Shown piece by piece: positions 8,093 to 15,822 of a stretch of 34,171 nucleotides of DNA (position 1 is the stretch's first letter; every line of letters starts with the position of its first letter). The stretch is from Jiangella rhizosphaerae (lineage in GTDB: Bacteria; Actinomycetota; Actinomycetes; Jiangellales; Jiangellaceae). The stretch lies in assembly GCF_003579925.1 (NCBI RefSeq), contig NZ_QUAL01000180.1, forward strand, positions 1 to 34,171, written 5' to 3'. The translations under genes were made by a program, and so were the position numbers. The notes below the pieces were generated by a model. The model was given only the letters and a program-made list of their open reading frames with translations, did not search any database and was not told the DNA's origin.

Positions 8093-10108
8093 ATGGTGAC
8101 CTTCCACCCGTCCCCCACCATGCTGGAGATCCGGCACCGCCACGAGGTGCTCACGATCGAGGCGTGGGGCACCGACAGCGTGCGCGTGCGCGCGGCGCAG
8201 TACCGGATCCCGGCGGAGAGCCACGGCGCGCTGGACGAGCCGCCCGAGGCCGACCCTCCGGTGATCACGGACGGCGACGACAGCGCCCGGTTCGTGCACG
8301 GCGAGCTCACCGTCGACGTCCGGTTCGACCGCGCCGCCGCGTACCCGGAACCGCTGCTGACGTTCCGCCGCACCAGCACCGGCGCGGAGCTGCTGGCCGA
8401 GAGCCGTGAGCACTTCTGGCTGCCGGGCGCCCGGTACTTCCAGGGCAACCGTTCCGGTGCGTACGAGATCCACCAGCAGTTCGCCGCCTACCCCGGCGAG
8501 AAGCTGTTCGGGCTGGGGCAGCGCACGCACGGACGGCTCGACCTCAAGGGCCTGGCCCTCGACCTCGTGCAGCGCAACGGCGAGGTGTCGATCCCGTTCG
8601 TGCTCTCCGACCGCGGCTACGGCCTGCTGTGGAACGTCCCCGCCGTGGGCCGGGTGGAGTTCGCCGACAACGCGACCCGCTGGCACGCGGGGCAGGCGCG
8701 CGAGATCGACTACTGGGTCACCGCGGCGCCCACCCCGGCCGCGATCCTGGCCCGGTACGCCGACGCCACCGGCCACGCGCCCGAGCTGCCGGCCTGGGCC
8801 AGCGGTTTCTGGCAGTCGAAGCTGCGCTACCGCACCCAGGACGAGCTGCTGGCCGTCGCCCGCGAGCACCGCCGGCGGGGGCTGCCGCTCTCGGTCATCG
8901 TCGCGGACTACTTCCACTGGTCTGCGATGGGCGACTACCGGTTCGACCCGGACGAGTGGCCCGACCCGGCGGCCATGGTGGCCGAGCTGCGTGAGATCGG
9001 GGTCGAGCTGATGGTGTCGATCTGGCCGACGGTCTCGCCGCTGTCGGAGAACTACGCCGACTTCCGCGACCGCGGCCTGCTGGTCGGGGCCGACCAGGGG
9101 GTCGAGGCGCACCAGACCATCCAGGACAAGGGCATGGCGACGCCGATGCCGGTGGCGTTCTACGACCCGACGAACCCCGCCACCCGCGCGTACGTCTGGA
9201 ACCTCGTGCGGCGCCACTACCTCGACCTCGGCATCCGGGTGTTCTGGCTCGACGCGTCCGAGCCCGAGCTGAACCCGCCGCACCCCGGGAACCTGACCCT
9301 CTACGCCGGCCCCGGCGCGGAGGTCGCGACCGTCTACCCCCGCGACAACGCTCGCCTGTTCGCCGAGGGCCTGGCGGCCGCGGGCGCGGAGCCGACGGTG
9401 CTGCTGTCGCGCTCGGCCTGGGCCGGCTCGCAGCGGTACGGCGCCGCCGTGTGGTCCGGTGACATCCCGGCGACGTGGGAGTCGCTGCGCGTGCAGGTGC
9501 GCGCCGGGCTGTCGATCGCGCTGTCCGGCATCCCGTGGTGGACCACCGACATCGGCGGGTTCCACGGCGGCGACGCCCGCGACCCCGCCTACCGCGAGCT
9601 GATGATCCGCTGGTTCCAGTTCGGCGTCTTCTGCCCGCTGTTCCGGCTGCACGGCGACCGCGAGCCGCGCACGCCGACGTCGTACGCGCAGACCGGCGGC
9701 CCGAACGAGGTGTGGTCGTACGGCGAGCAGGCCTACGAGATCATCTCCGGCCTGCTGCACCTGCGCGAACGGCTGCGCCCCTACCTGCACGAGCAGATGC
9801 GGGTGGCCGCGCGGACCGGGCTGCCGCCGATGCGCCCGCTGTTCGTGGACTTCCCCGGCGATCCGCGCGCGTGGGAGGTCGACGACGTGTTCCTGTTCGG
9901 CCCGGACGTGCTGGTCGCGCCGGTGACGTCGCCGGGTGCCCGGTCGCGCGAGGTGTACCTGCCGGCCGGGGCGTCCTGGGTGGACGCCGCCACCGGCGCG
10001 GTCGTCGAGGGCGGCACGACGGTGACCGCGGCGGCGCCGCTGGAGCGGATCCCGGTGTTCACCCGGGCCGGATCGGCCGTCAGGGTGTGGACGGAGGCGG
10101 CGGCGTGA
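8093..10108 (+). CDS. Intracellular GH31 alpha-glycosidase (alpha-xylosidase/alpha-glucosidase type)
   Basis: This 671-residue enzyme probably trims alpha-linked xylose, glucose or a related sugar from imported oligosaccharides. It has an N-terminal beta-sandwich (to about residue 230), the GH31 barrel and C-terminal beta domains. The nucleophile is Asp387 in FWLDASEPE and the acid/base is probably Asp457 in WSGDI; the 70-residue spacing fits the family. PWWTTDIGGF and FRLHGDREPR are further GH31 signatures. No signal peptide is seen, so it acts in the cytoplasm. ATG at 8093 has a GAGGA about 10 nt upstream. It overlaps the GH127 gene by 4 nt. FHWS and the FWLDASEPE form are more like alpha-xylosidases than maltases, but this is not decisive. 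Confidence 0.88.
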   Translation: MVTFHPSPTMLEIRHRHEVLTIEAWGTDSVRVRAAQYRIPAESHGALDEPPEADPPVITDGDDSARFVHGELTVDVRFDRAAAYPEPLLTFRRTSTGAELLAESREHFWLPGARYFQGNRSGAYEIHQQFAAYPGEKLFGLGQRTHGRLDLKGLALDLVQRNGEVSIPFVLSDRGYGLLWNVPAVGRVEFADNATRWHAGQAREIDYWVTAAPTPAAILARYADATGHAPELPAWASGFWQSKLRYRTQDELLAVAREHRRRGLPLSVIVADYFHWSAMGDYRFDPDEWPDPAAMVAELREIGVELMVSIWPTVSPLSENYADFRDRGLLVGADQGVEAHQTIQDKGMATPMPVAFYDPTNPATRAYVWNLVRRHYLDLGIRVFWLDASEPELNPPHPGNLTLYAGPGAEVATVYPRDNARLFAEGLAAAGAEPTVLLSRSAWAGSQRYGAAVWSGDIPATWESLRVQVRAGLSIALSGIPWWTTDIGGFHGGDARDPAYRELMIRWFQFGVFCPLFRLHGDREPRTPTSYAQTGGPNEVWSYGEQAYEIISGLLHLRERLRPYLHEQMRVAARTGLPPMRPLFVDFPGDPRAWEVDDVFLFGPDVLVAPVTSPGARSREVYLPAGASWVDAATGAVVEGGTTVTAAAPLERIPVFTRAGSAVRVWTEAAA

Positions 10109-11961
10109 CCGCGGAGGAGACCGTCACCGGTGTCGACGCCGGTGGCGGACGACCCGTCGTGCCGGCCCGGGGCGCGCAGCGGCCGCTCGGCTTCGCCGAG
10201 GTCCGGGTGACCGGCGGCTTCTGGGCCGGGCTGCAGGCCACCAACGCCGACGCGACGCTGGAGCACTGCGAGTCGTGGATGGAGCGGCTGGGCTGGCTGG
10301 CCAACTTCGACCGCGTGGCGTCCGGCGCCACGGGGCCGGACCGGCCGGGCTGGTCGTTCTCCGACTCCGAGGTCTACAAGCTCGCCGAGGCCGCCGCGTG
10401 GGAGTACGGACGCACCGACGACCCCGCCGCCGACGCCATGGTGCGCCGGCTCACCGCCCGGATCGCCCCGGCTCAAGACGCCGACGGCTACCTCAACACC
10501 TGCTACGGGCACGGCGGGCAGGCGCCGCGGTACAGCGACCTGGAGACCGGTCACGAGCTGTACAACACCGGGCACCTGCTGCAGGCCGCCGTCGCACGGC
10601 TGCGCACCACCGGCGCCGACGAGCTGGTCGACGTCGCCCGCCGGGCCGCCGACCACGTCTGCGCCGAGTTCGGGCCGGACGGGCGGCAGGGCATCTGCGG
10701 GCACCCGGAGATCGAGGTCGGCCTGGCCGAGTTCGGCCGGGCGCTCGGCGTCGGCCGCTACGTCGAGCAGGCCCGGCTGTTCCTGGACCGGCGCGGCCGC
10801 GGCACCCTGCGCGACGTCCCGTTCGGCCGCGCCTACTTCCAGGACGACGTCCCGGTGCGCCAGGCGACCGCCTTCCGCGGGCACGCCGTCCGCGCGCTCT
10901 ACCTGTCCGCCGCCGCCGTCGACGTCGCCGTCGACCTCGCAGACGACGAGCTGCTCGCCGCGATCGCCCGGCAGTGGGACCACACGGTCGAGCGGCGCAC
11001 GTATCTCACCGGCGGGATGGGCTCCCGGCACCAGGACGAGGGCTTCGGCGAGGACTGGGAGCTGCCGGCCGACCGCGCGTACTGCGAGACCTGCGCCGGC
11101 GTCGCGTCGGTCATGGTGTCGTGGCGGCTGTACCTGGCCACGGGCGAGGTCCGCTACGCCGACCTGATCGAGCGCACTCTCTACAACGTCGTGGCCACCT
11201 CGCCGCGCGCCGACGGCCGGGCGTTCTTCTACGCCAACCCGCTGCACCAGCGCACCGCCGGCGGCGGCACGGACCACGACGCCGTCAGCCCGCGGGCCGA
11301 GGGCGGCACCCGGGCCGCCTGGTTCGACGTCTCCTGCTGCCCGACGAACGTCGCCCGGACGCTGGCGTCGTGGCAGGCGTACGTGGCGTCGGCGGGGCAC
11401 CGCGAGCTGACGCTGCTGCAGTACGCCCCGGCCCGCATCGCGACCACCCTCGACGACGGCGACGTCCTCGCGGTCGACGTCACCACGGCGTACCCGGCCG
11501 ACGGCACGGTGACGATCCGCGTGGCCGACGCGCCGGCGCACGCGGTCGCGCTGCGGCTGCGGGTGCCGTCGTGGGCCGGCGGCGCGGTGCTGAGCGAAGG
11601 CGGCCGCACCCGGGTCGTCGGGCCCGGTTTCGCCGTCGTCGACCGCCCGCTCGTCCCCGGCGAGGAGTTCCGGCTCGTCCTGCCCGTCGCGCCGAGGCTC
11701 ACCTGGCCCGACCGCCGCGTCGATGCCGTCCGCGGCTGCGTCGCCGTGGAGCGCGGCCCCCTCGTGCTCTGCGCGGAGTCGGTGGACCTGCCGTCCGGCT
11801 CGCTCGACGACCTGATCGTCGACCCGTCCGTCCCGCCGGTGGCGCGGGCCGACGGCGCGGTCGTGCGCGCGGTCACCGGGGACGAGATCCCGCTCGTGCC
11901 CTACCACCGGTGGGCCGAGCGCGGGCCGTCGGCGATGCGGGTCTGGCTGCCGGCTCGGTGA
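10105..11961 (+). CDS. GH127 beta-L-arabinofuranosidase-like enzyme (DUF1680)
   Basis: This 618-residue cytoplasmic protein belongs to the GH127 (former DUF1680) family, whose characterised members remove beta-L-arabinofuranosyl residues using a zinc-bound cysteine nucleophile. The four key residues are present: Glu328 and Cys330 in YCETCAG and Cys411-Cys412 in SCCPTN. The alpha/alpha-barrel N-terminal domain includes NTGHLLQAAV and LTGGMGSRH, and a beta-sandwich follows. GTG at 10105 is chosen because it overlaps the GH31 stop as GTGA and has GGAGG 7 nt upstream. It is the last gene of the repressor-transporter operon. Related families (GH146, GH142) share the fold, so the exact sugar is inferred. 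Confidence 0.85.
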   Translation: MTAEETVTGVDAGGGRPVVPARGAQRPLGFAEVRVTGGFWAGLQATNADATLEHCESWMERLGWLANFDRVASGATGPDRPGWSFSDSEVYKLAEAAAWEYGRTDDPAADAMVRRLTARIAPAQDADGYLNTCYGHGGQAPRYSDLETGHELYNTGHLLQAAVARLRTTGADELVDVARRAADHVCAEFGPDGRQGICGHPEIEVGLAEFGRALGVGRYVEQARLFLDRRGRGTLRDVPFGRAYFQDDVPVRQATAFRGHAVRALYLSAAAVDVAVDLADDELLAAIARQWDHTVERRTYLTGGMGSRHQDEGFGEDWELPADRAYCETCAGVASVMVSWRLYLATGEVRYADLIERTLYNVVATSPRADGRAFFYANPLHQRTAGGGTDHDAVSPRAEGGTRAAWFDVSCCPTNVARTLASWQAYVASAGHRELTLLQYAPARIATTLDDGDVLAVDVTTAYPADGTVTIRVADAPAHAVALRLRVPSWAGGAVLSEGGRTRVVGPGFAVVDRPLVPGEEFRLVLPVAPRLTWPDRRVDAVRGCVAVERGPLVLCAESVDLPSGSLDDLIVDPSVPPVARADGAVVRAVTGDEIPLVPYHRWAERGPSAMRVWLPAR

Positions 11962-11968
11962 CGCCGCT

Positions 11969-11998
11969 CGCCGCTCCCACTTGACAACGTGAGCGGCG
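11969..11998 (+). terminator. Possible hairpin terminator after the GH127 gene
   Basis: CGCCGCTC (11969-11976, also present at 11962-11969) can pair with GAGCGGCG (11991-11998). There is no U-tract and the loop is 14 nt, so this is only suggestive. Confidence 0.35.
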
Positions 11999-12004
11999 AT
12001 GAGG

Positions 12005-12029
12005 GTTGATGATGGTGCGTCCGGGGTAC
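12005..12029 (+). promoter_or_regulatory. Sigma-B/F-type promoter before the sigma-region-4 gene
   Basis: GTTG (12005-12008), 15 nt, then GGGTAC (12024-12029) matches the sigma-B/F pattern of actinomycetes (GTTT or GNNT, 14-17 nt, GGGTAT/C). The spacing equals that of the promoter at 12428-12452. Transcription would start near 12036, upstream of the ribosome site at 12081. Confidence 0.45.
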
Positions 12030-12092
12030 AGCCCCGGCGCATCGTGGTTCGGAAGTGTGCCACTCCTCGTTCGATTCGACGGAGGGGTGCGC

Positions 12093-12386
12093 ATGCCCAC
12101 TCTGACCCCTGCCCACCACGACGACGGCGACGGCGCCCCCGGGCTCGGCCGCGCCCGGTTCGGTCCCGCTGCCGCCGACCCCCACGCCGCGGTGACGGCC
12201 CTGCTGTCCGCGGCCTGCCGCACGCTCTCCGCTGACGACCGGCGGATCCTCTACCTGCGCTTCCACTCCGGCCGGACGCCGCGCGAGATCGGGGCCGAGC
12301 TCGGCGTCACCGAGGTACAGGTGTCGCGGCAGCTGGTGCGGATCCTGCGCCGGCTGCGGACGAGCGTCGGCGAGGCCGCTGCCTGA
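12093..12386 (+). CDS. Small sigma-70 region 4 (helix-turn-helix) protein
   Basis: This 97-residue protein is little more than a sigma-70 region 4. After about 45 low-complexity residues comes LSADDRRILYLRF, then the helix-turn-helix TPREIGAELGVTEVQVSRQL (about residues 60-79), very like the C-terminal end of the SigB/SigF/WhiG group. Regions 2 and 3, needed for core binding and -10 recognition, are absent. ATG at 12093 is chosen for its GGAGGGG at 12081-12087; an in-frame start at 12006 would lie inside the predicted promoter. It could modulate a stress sigma factor or be a stand-alone DNA-binding regulator. It precedes a stress-type operon with a promoter of the class that full-length relatives recognise. 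Confidence 0.75.
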   Translation: MPTLTPAHHDDGDGAPGLGRARFGPAAADPHAAVTALLSAACRTLSADDRRILYLRFHSGRTPREIGAELGVTEVQVSRQLVRILRRLRTSVGEAAA

Positions 12387-12427
12387 CGACGCGAACCGGC
12401 CGTGCGGGAAATCCGCGCAGCCGAGCT

Positions 12428-12452
12428 GTTTCGCACCGATTCGTCCGGGTAT
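12428..12452 (+). promoter_or_regulatory. Sigma-B/F-type promoter of the stress operon
   Basis: GTTT (12428-12431), 15 nt, then GGGTAT (12447-12452) matches the mycobacterial SigF/Streptomyces sigma-B consensus exactly. It lies 70 bp before the first of three overlapping genes. A small hairpin (CCACCG 12481-12486 with CGGTGG 12492-12497) sits in the leader. Confidence 0.65.
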
Positions 12453-12521
12453 CGGCGGCCTACCGGCCGACCAGGCCGGGCCACCGGAGGGCGGTGGCGC
12501 ACCAACCGAGGGGGAACCACC

Positions 12522-13064
12522 ATGACGTACCACGAAGGCCGGCCGCCCGGCTCCGGAGTCGGGCCGGGCCGGCCGCTCGACGCGGCGGAGCCGTTGTCGG
12601 CCGGCGAGTCCGCACCCGGCGCGGCGCAGGGCGTGCAGGAGCGCGTCTCCACCACCGTCGGCACCGCCAAGGAGGAGGCGTCGAAGGTCACCGGCGAGGC
12701 CCGGCGGCAACTGCGCGACCTCACCGGCCGGACCCGCGACGAGGCGACCTCGCAGGCGCGGCAGCAGAAGGACCGCGCCGTCGGCGGGTTGCGGGCGCTG
12801 TCGGAGGAGCTGCGCTCGATGTCCGACCACTCGTCGCAGGCCGGCATGGCCGGCGACCTGGTGCGGGAGGCCGCGGGCCGGGCCGAGGACTTCGCCGGGT
12901 GGCTCGAGAGCCACGAGCCCGGCGAGCTGATCGAGGAGGTGCGGACGTTCGCCCGCCGGCGCCCGGGCGTCTTCCTCGCCCTCGCCGCCGGGGCGGGCGT
13001 GCTCGCCGGCCGCCTGACCAGGGGGATGGCGCACCCGACGAGCGGACAGGACGCCTCGTCATGA
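12522..13064 (+). CDS. Stress-associated membrane-anchored protein of unknown function
   Basis: This 180-residue protein has no clear named family. It has a Gly/Pro/Ala-rich N-terminus, a long charged helix (about residues 38-90, rich in Lys, Glu, Arg, Ala and Gln) and a C-terminal hydrophobic segment after RRRP (FLALAAGAGVLAGRLTRG, about 149-167). This layout resembles ElaB/DUF883 and YtxH proteins, where a basic-proline motif precedes one membrane helix. ATG at 12522 follows AGGGGG 7 nt upstream. It overlaps the next gene by ATGA. Its place with a holin-X and a DUF3618 gene behind a sigma-B/F-type promoter suggests an envelope stress role; no reaction can be assigned. Confidence 0.8.
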   Translation: MTYHEGRPPGSGVGPGRPLDAAEPLSAGESAPGAAQGVQERVSTTVGTAKEEASKVTGEARRQLRDLTGRTRDEATSQARQQKDRAVGGLRALSEELRSMSDHSSQAGMAGDLVREAAGRAEDFAGWLESHEPGELIEEVRTFARRRPGVFLALAAGAGVLAGRLTRGMAHPTSGQDASS

Positions 13065-13480
13065 GCGGCGTGCCCCACGAGCCGGCGCACGCCGCCCAGT
13101 CCGACGCGTCGCTGGGTGAACTGCTCGGCGAGGTGAGCCGCGACCTGTCCACGCTGGTCAGGCAGGAGTTCGAGCTGGCCAAGGCGGAACTGCAGCAGTC
13201 GGCCGGCCGGGCCGGGCGCGGTGCCGGGATGTACGGCGGCGCCGGCGTGGCCGCGTGGCTGACGCTGCTGTTCCTGTCGATCGCGCTGTGGTGGGCGATC
13301 GCCGACGCGACCGGTCACGGCTGGTCGGCGCTCATCGTGGCCGCCCTCTGGGCCATCGTCGCCGCCGTCCTCGCGGCGATGGGCCGGACGGAGATGCGCC
13401 GCGTCAGAGGTGCGCCGCGGACCACCGAGACGGTCAGAGAGATCCCGGACGCGTTCAAGGGACAGGAGAACCCACGATGA
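13061..13480 (+). CDS. Holin-X (superfamily III) family membrane protein
   Basis: This 139-residue protein matches the actinobacterial phage-holin-like family (Phage_holin_3_6). An N-terminal amphipathic region (SLGELLGEVSRDLSTLVRQE, then FELAKAEL) leads to two hydrophobic helices, GVAAWLTLLFLSIALWWAIA (about 66-85) and ALIVAALWAIVAAVLAAMG (about 93-111), with a basic C-terminal tail. Despite the name, these proteins are common chromosomal genes and no phage genes are nearby, so lysis is not implied. It overlaps both neighbours by 4 nt, so the three genes are translationally coupled. Confidence 0.85.
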   Translation: MSGVPHEPAHAAQSDASLGELLGEVSRDLSTLVRQEFELAKAELQQSAGRAGRGAGMYGGAGVAAWLTLLFLSIALWWAIADATGHGWSALIVAALWAIVAAVLAAMGRTEMRRVRGAPRTTETVREIPDAFKGQENPR

Positions 13481-14019
13481 CCAACGATCCCGATCGGATC
13501 CGGGCCGACATCGAGCAGACCCGGAACGAGCTGAGCGACGACGTCGACGCGGTCCGCGAGCGGATGCGCCCCGGCACGATGGCACGGCGACAGGGCGAGC
13601 GCGTCCGCGGCGCGATGAGCGGGCTGAAGGACCGCGTCATGGGCGTCGCCTCCGACGTGGCCTCCACCGGCGGCGGCGCGGCCTCGTCGGTGGCCGGCGC
13701 CGCGTCGGCGGTGACGGAGAAGGCCGGCGCGGCGCCGGCGATGATGCGGGACCGCGCGGCGGGCAACCCGCTGGCGGCCGGCCTCATCGCGTTCGGCGCC
13801 GGCTGGCTCGGCGCCAGCGTCATCCCGGCGAGCCGGGCCGAACGCCGCGCCGCCGCGACGGTGAAGGAGCAGGCCTCCGGGATGGCGCAGGAGGCGTCGT
13901 CCATGGCCCGCGAGGTCGCCGACGACCTGCGCGAGCCCGCGCGCGAGTCCGCCGAGGCGGTGCGCTCCACCGCCCAGGACGCCGCACAGGCCGTCCGCGA
14001 CGAAGGACGCGGCGGCTGA
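13477..14019 (+). CDS. DUF3618 family protein
   Basis: This 180-residue protein begins with the DUF3618 signature (DPDRIRADIEQTRNELSDDV, residues 4-23), which typically precedes a membrane-proximal helix. A Gly/Ala/Ser-rich middle is followed by NPLAAGLIAFGAGWLGASVI (about 91-110), a single hydrophobic segment, and then an Ala/Glu/Arg-rich helical tail. It is co-encoded with the holin-X gene, a common pairing in actinomycetes. ATG at 13477 overlaps the upstream stop, with GGAG about 10 nt upstream. Function is unknown; an envelope or osmotic stress role is an inference from context. Confidence 0.85.
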   Translation: MTNDPDRIRADIEQTRNELSDDVDAVRERMRPGTMARRQGERVRGAMSGLKDRVMGVASDVASTGGGAASSVAGAASAVTEKAGAAPAMMRDRAAGNPLAAGLIAFGAGWLGASVIPASRAERRAAATVKEQASGMAQEASSMAREVADDLREPARESAEAVRSTAQDAAQAVRDEGRGG

Positions 14020-14107
14020 CCCGTCCCGCCGGCATGGCACGGCGATCCTGACGGCGACCACAGGGAGGGAGGTCTTCGACGCTGTCTACGCCCGCAAACT
14101 CCAGGAG

Positions 14108-14908
14108 GTGCTGGGCGGGCAGTACGGCGAGATCACCGTCGCCATGCAGTACGGGTTCCAATCATGGAACGTCCACATCCCCGGCAAGTACCGCGACCTG
14201 CTCTTCGGCATCGGCACCGAGGAGTTCGGCCACGTCGAGATGCTCGCCACCATGATCGCGCAGCTGCTCGAGAAGGCGCCGGTCGGCGTGACCGAGGACG
14301 CCGTGCAGGACGATCCCACGGTCGCGGCCGTCGTCGGCGGCACGGACATCCAGCACGCCATCGTGGCCGGCGCCGGCGCTCGGCCGGTCGACAGCATGGG
14401 CAACCCGTGGTCGGCGTCGTACATCTCCGCCAGCGGCAACCTGCTGGCCGACTTCACCGCCAACGCCAACGCCGAGATGCAGGGCCGGCTGCAGGTCGCG
14501 CGGCTCTACCACATGACCGACGACGCCGGTGGCCGCGATCTGCTCGCGTTCCTGCTGGCCAGGGACACCATGCACCAGAATCAGTGGATCGCCGCGGCCC
14601 GCGAACTGCGGGAGGAAGGACTGGAGGACCTGCCGGTGCCGAGCAACTTCCCGTTGTCGCAGGAGAACCGCGACATCGCCTACCAGTACATCAACTTCTC
14701 CGACGGCGAGCACGCCGGCGAGGGCGCATGGGCCGGTGGTCCCACCCCGGACGGCAAGGGCGAGTTCCAGTACGTCCCGCAGCCGCCGGACGGTGTCCCG
14801 ATGCCCTCGCCGACGCGTCCGGACTCCCGGCTCTACGGCACCACCGACGTGCCGAACGTCGTCGAGAAGGCGGCCGGCAAGGTGCAGGACGTCCTCCACG
14901 ACGAGTGA
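14108..14908 (+). CDS. Manganese catalase (dimanganese, ferritin-like)
   Basis: The protein should convert hydrogen peroxide to water and oxygen at a dimanganese site in a four-helix bundle. All five ligands are visible, numbered from 14108: Glu8 (QYGE), Glu39 and His42 (EEFGH), Glu123 (NAEMQGR) and His156 (RDTMHQ). Their spacing (31, 3, 33 between pairs) is that of known Mn catalases. The C-terminal arm is Pro-rich. The start is uncertain. Family homology continues upstream in the same frame to at least 14078 (DAVYARKLQE), yet no ATG, GTG or TTG lies in frame there, although AGGGAGG sits at 14066-14072. GTG 14108 is only the first usual codon, overlaps its own AGGAGG, and would lose the start of helix 1. 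The gene follows the stress operon by under 90 nt and may share its transcript. Confidence 0.85.
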   Translation: MLGGQYGEITVAMQYGFQSWNVHIPGKYRDLLFGIGTEEFGHVEMLATMIAQLLEKAPVGVTEDAVQDDPTVAAVVGGTDIQHAIVAGAGARPVDSMGNPWSASYISASGNLLADFTANANAEMQGRLQVARLYHMTDDAGGRDLLAFLLARDTMHQNQWIAAARELREEGLEDLPVPSNFPLSQENRDIAYQYINFSDGEHAGEGAWAGGPTPDGKGEFQYVPQPPDGVPMPSPTRPDSRLYGTTDVPNVVEKAAGKVQDVLHDE

Positions 14909-14933
14909 CCTCGCGCCGGAGCGCCGACCCCGC

Positions 14934-14956
14934 CGCCCGCCCGTGTCATGCGGGCG
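14934..14956. terminator. Hairpin between convergent catalase and methyltransferase genes
   Basis: CGCCCGC (14934-14940) pairs with GCGGGCG (14950-14956) across 9 nt. It overlaps the methyltransferase stop and lies 25 nt after the catalase stop, so it could end both transcripts. Confidence 0.5.
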
Positions 14957-15770
14957 TGCGGCGGTCCGCGACGACGGCGATGGTGGCGTAGTTCATGGTG
15001 AAGCTGCCGCCGTGGTCGTCGATGACGTTCCCGAGCCCGTCGAGGAGCGTGGCGAGCCGGTCTGCGGGGATACGGTGGTGGCCGCCCGCCGTCGGGACCT
15101 GATCGAGCCAGGCCTCCCGGGTGACGGTGGCCTGCCAGTCCAGGCGCAGCCGTCGCGGCTCGGTGAAGGCTCCGGTCTCGCGGATGCCGTCGGCGGCCCG
15201 GGCCAGGATGCCCTGCTCGTACCCCTCCACCGCCGAGAGCCCTCCCGCCCAGGGAGTGAACGGGAGCCCGGTGTCCACGCGGCGGTAGACCTCGCCGAAC
15301 GCGGCGGCGATCTCCGGGGCGGGGTCGCCGGCGTTCCAGAAGAGGGCGATCCGCCCGCCCGGTCGCAGCAGGCCGGCCGCCTTGGCCGCACCGCCCGCCG
15401 GGTCGATCCAGTGCCATGTCTGCCCCGCGACGACGGCATCGAACCGGGCTGCTCCGGCGTCCCAGTCCTCGAAGCGCGCCACCTCGACCGCGAAGCCGCG
15501 GGAGCGCGCGACCCCGGCCATGCGCGCATCGGCCTCGACGCCGACGACGTCGGCGCCGGCCTCGCGGAACGGCAGCGCGGACAGTCCGGTGCCGATCCCG
15601 ACGTCGAGGACCCGGCCGCCGGGCAGGCCGGCGAGAACCGCGTCGGCGAGGGCCCGCGGGTAGCGGGGCCGGGCGCGGTCGTAGCGATCGGCGTCGGAGC
15701 CGAAGGACTCGGCGATCTCGCGGTGCAGATGAGGCGACGGTTCGGGCTGCGGCGGCGGTAGAGTGACCAT
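14946..15770 (-). CDS. Class I SAM-dependent methyltransferase
   Basis: This 274-residue cytoplasmic enzyme has the Methyltransf_11/25 layout. Motif I, VLDVGIGTGLSALPF (about residues 54-68), binds S-adenosylmethionine, an acidic residue follows in GVEAD, and motif post-I/III appears as GLLRPGGRIALFW. FGSDADRYDRARPRYP near the N-terminus is typical of the UbiE-like small-molecule group. The substrate cannot be told from sequence. The gene is divergent from a tetR gene and its ATG lies only 6 nt from the possible -10 TAGAGT (15777-15782 on the opposite strand), with no ribosome site, so the mRNA may be leaderless. It is probably repressed by the TetR protein. Confidence 0.85.
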   Translation of the reverse strand: MVTLPPPQPEPSPHLHREIAESFGSDADRYDRARPRYPRALADAVLAGLPGGRVLDVGIGTGLSALPFREAGADVVGVEADARMAGVARSRGFAVEVARFEDWDAGAARFDAVVAGQTWHWIDPAGGAAKAAGLLRPGGRIALFWNAGDPAPEIAAAFGEVYRRVDTGLPFTPWAGGLSAVEGYEQGILARAADGIRETGAFTEPRRLRLDWQATVTREAWLDQVPTAGGHHRIPADRLATLLDGLGNVIDDHGGSFTMNYATIAVVADRRTPA

Positions 15771-15771
15771 G

Positions 15772-15800
15772 CGCCCACTCTAAGTGGGCGAGCGCCCATT
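15772..15800. promoter_or_regulatory. Three-half-site TetR operator in the divergent promoter
   Basis: CGCCCACT (15772-15779) and AGTGGGCG (15783-15790) form an inverted repeat with a 3-bp spacer. AGTGGGCG also pairs with CGCCCATT (15793-15800) as an 18-bp near-perfect palindrome. The sites cover the likely -10 of the methyltransferase gene and lie just before the tetR ribosome site. This is the expected layout for a self-repressing TetR. Confidence 0.7.
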
Positions 15801-15822
15801 CGTAAAGTCGCAGGAGGGAACC

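Noticed and set aside
12021-12037. CCGGGG/CCCCGG inverted repeat as an operator
   Set aside because: It coincides with the GGGTAC -10 element, is short and GC-only, and has no second copy; chance is likely.
12006-12092. Upstream start for the sigma region 4 gene
   Set aside because: It would lie inside the predicted promoter, lacks a ribosome site and adds a sequence without family resemblance; ATG 12093 has GGAGGGG.
13061-13480. Holin gene as a sign of a prophage
   Set aside because: No other phage gene is near and this holin-X family is common in actinobacterial chromosomes beside DUF3618 genes.
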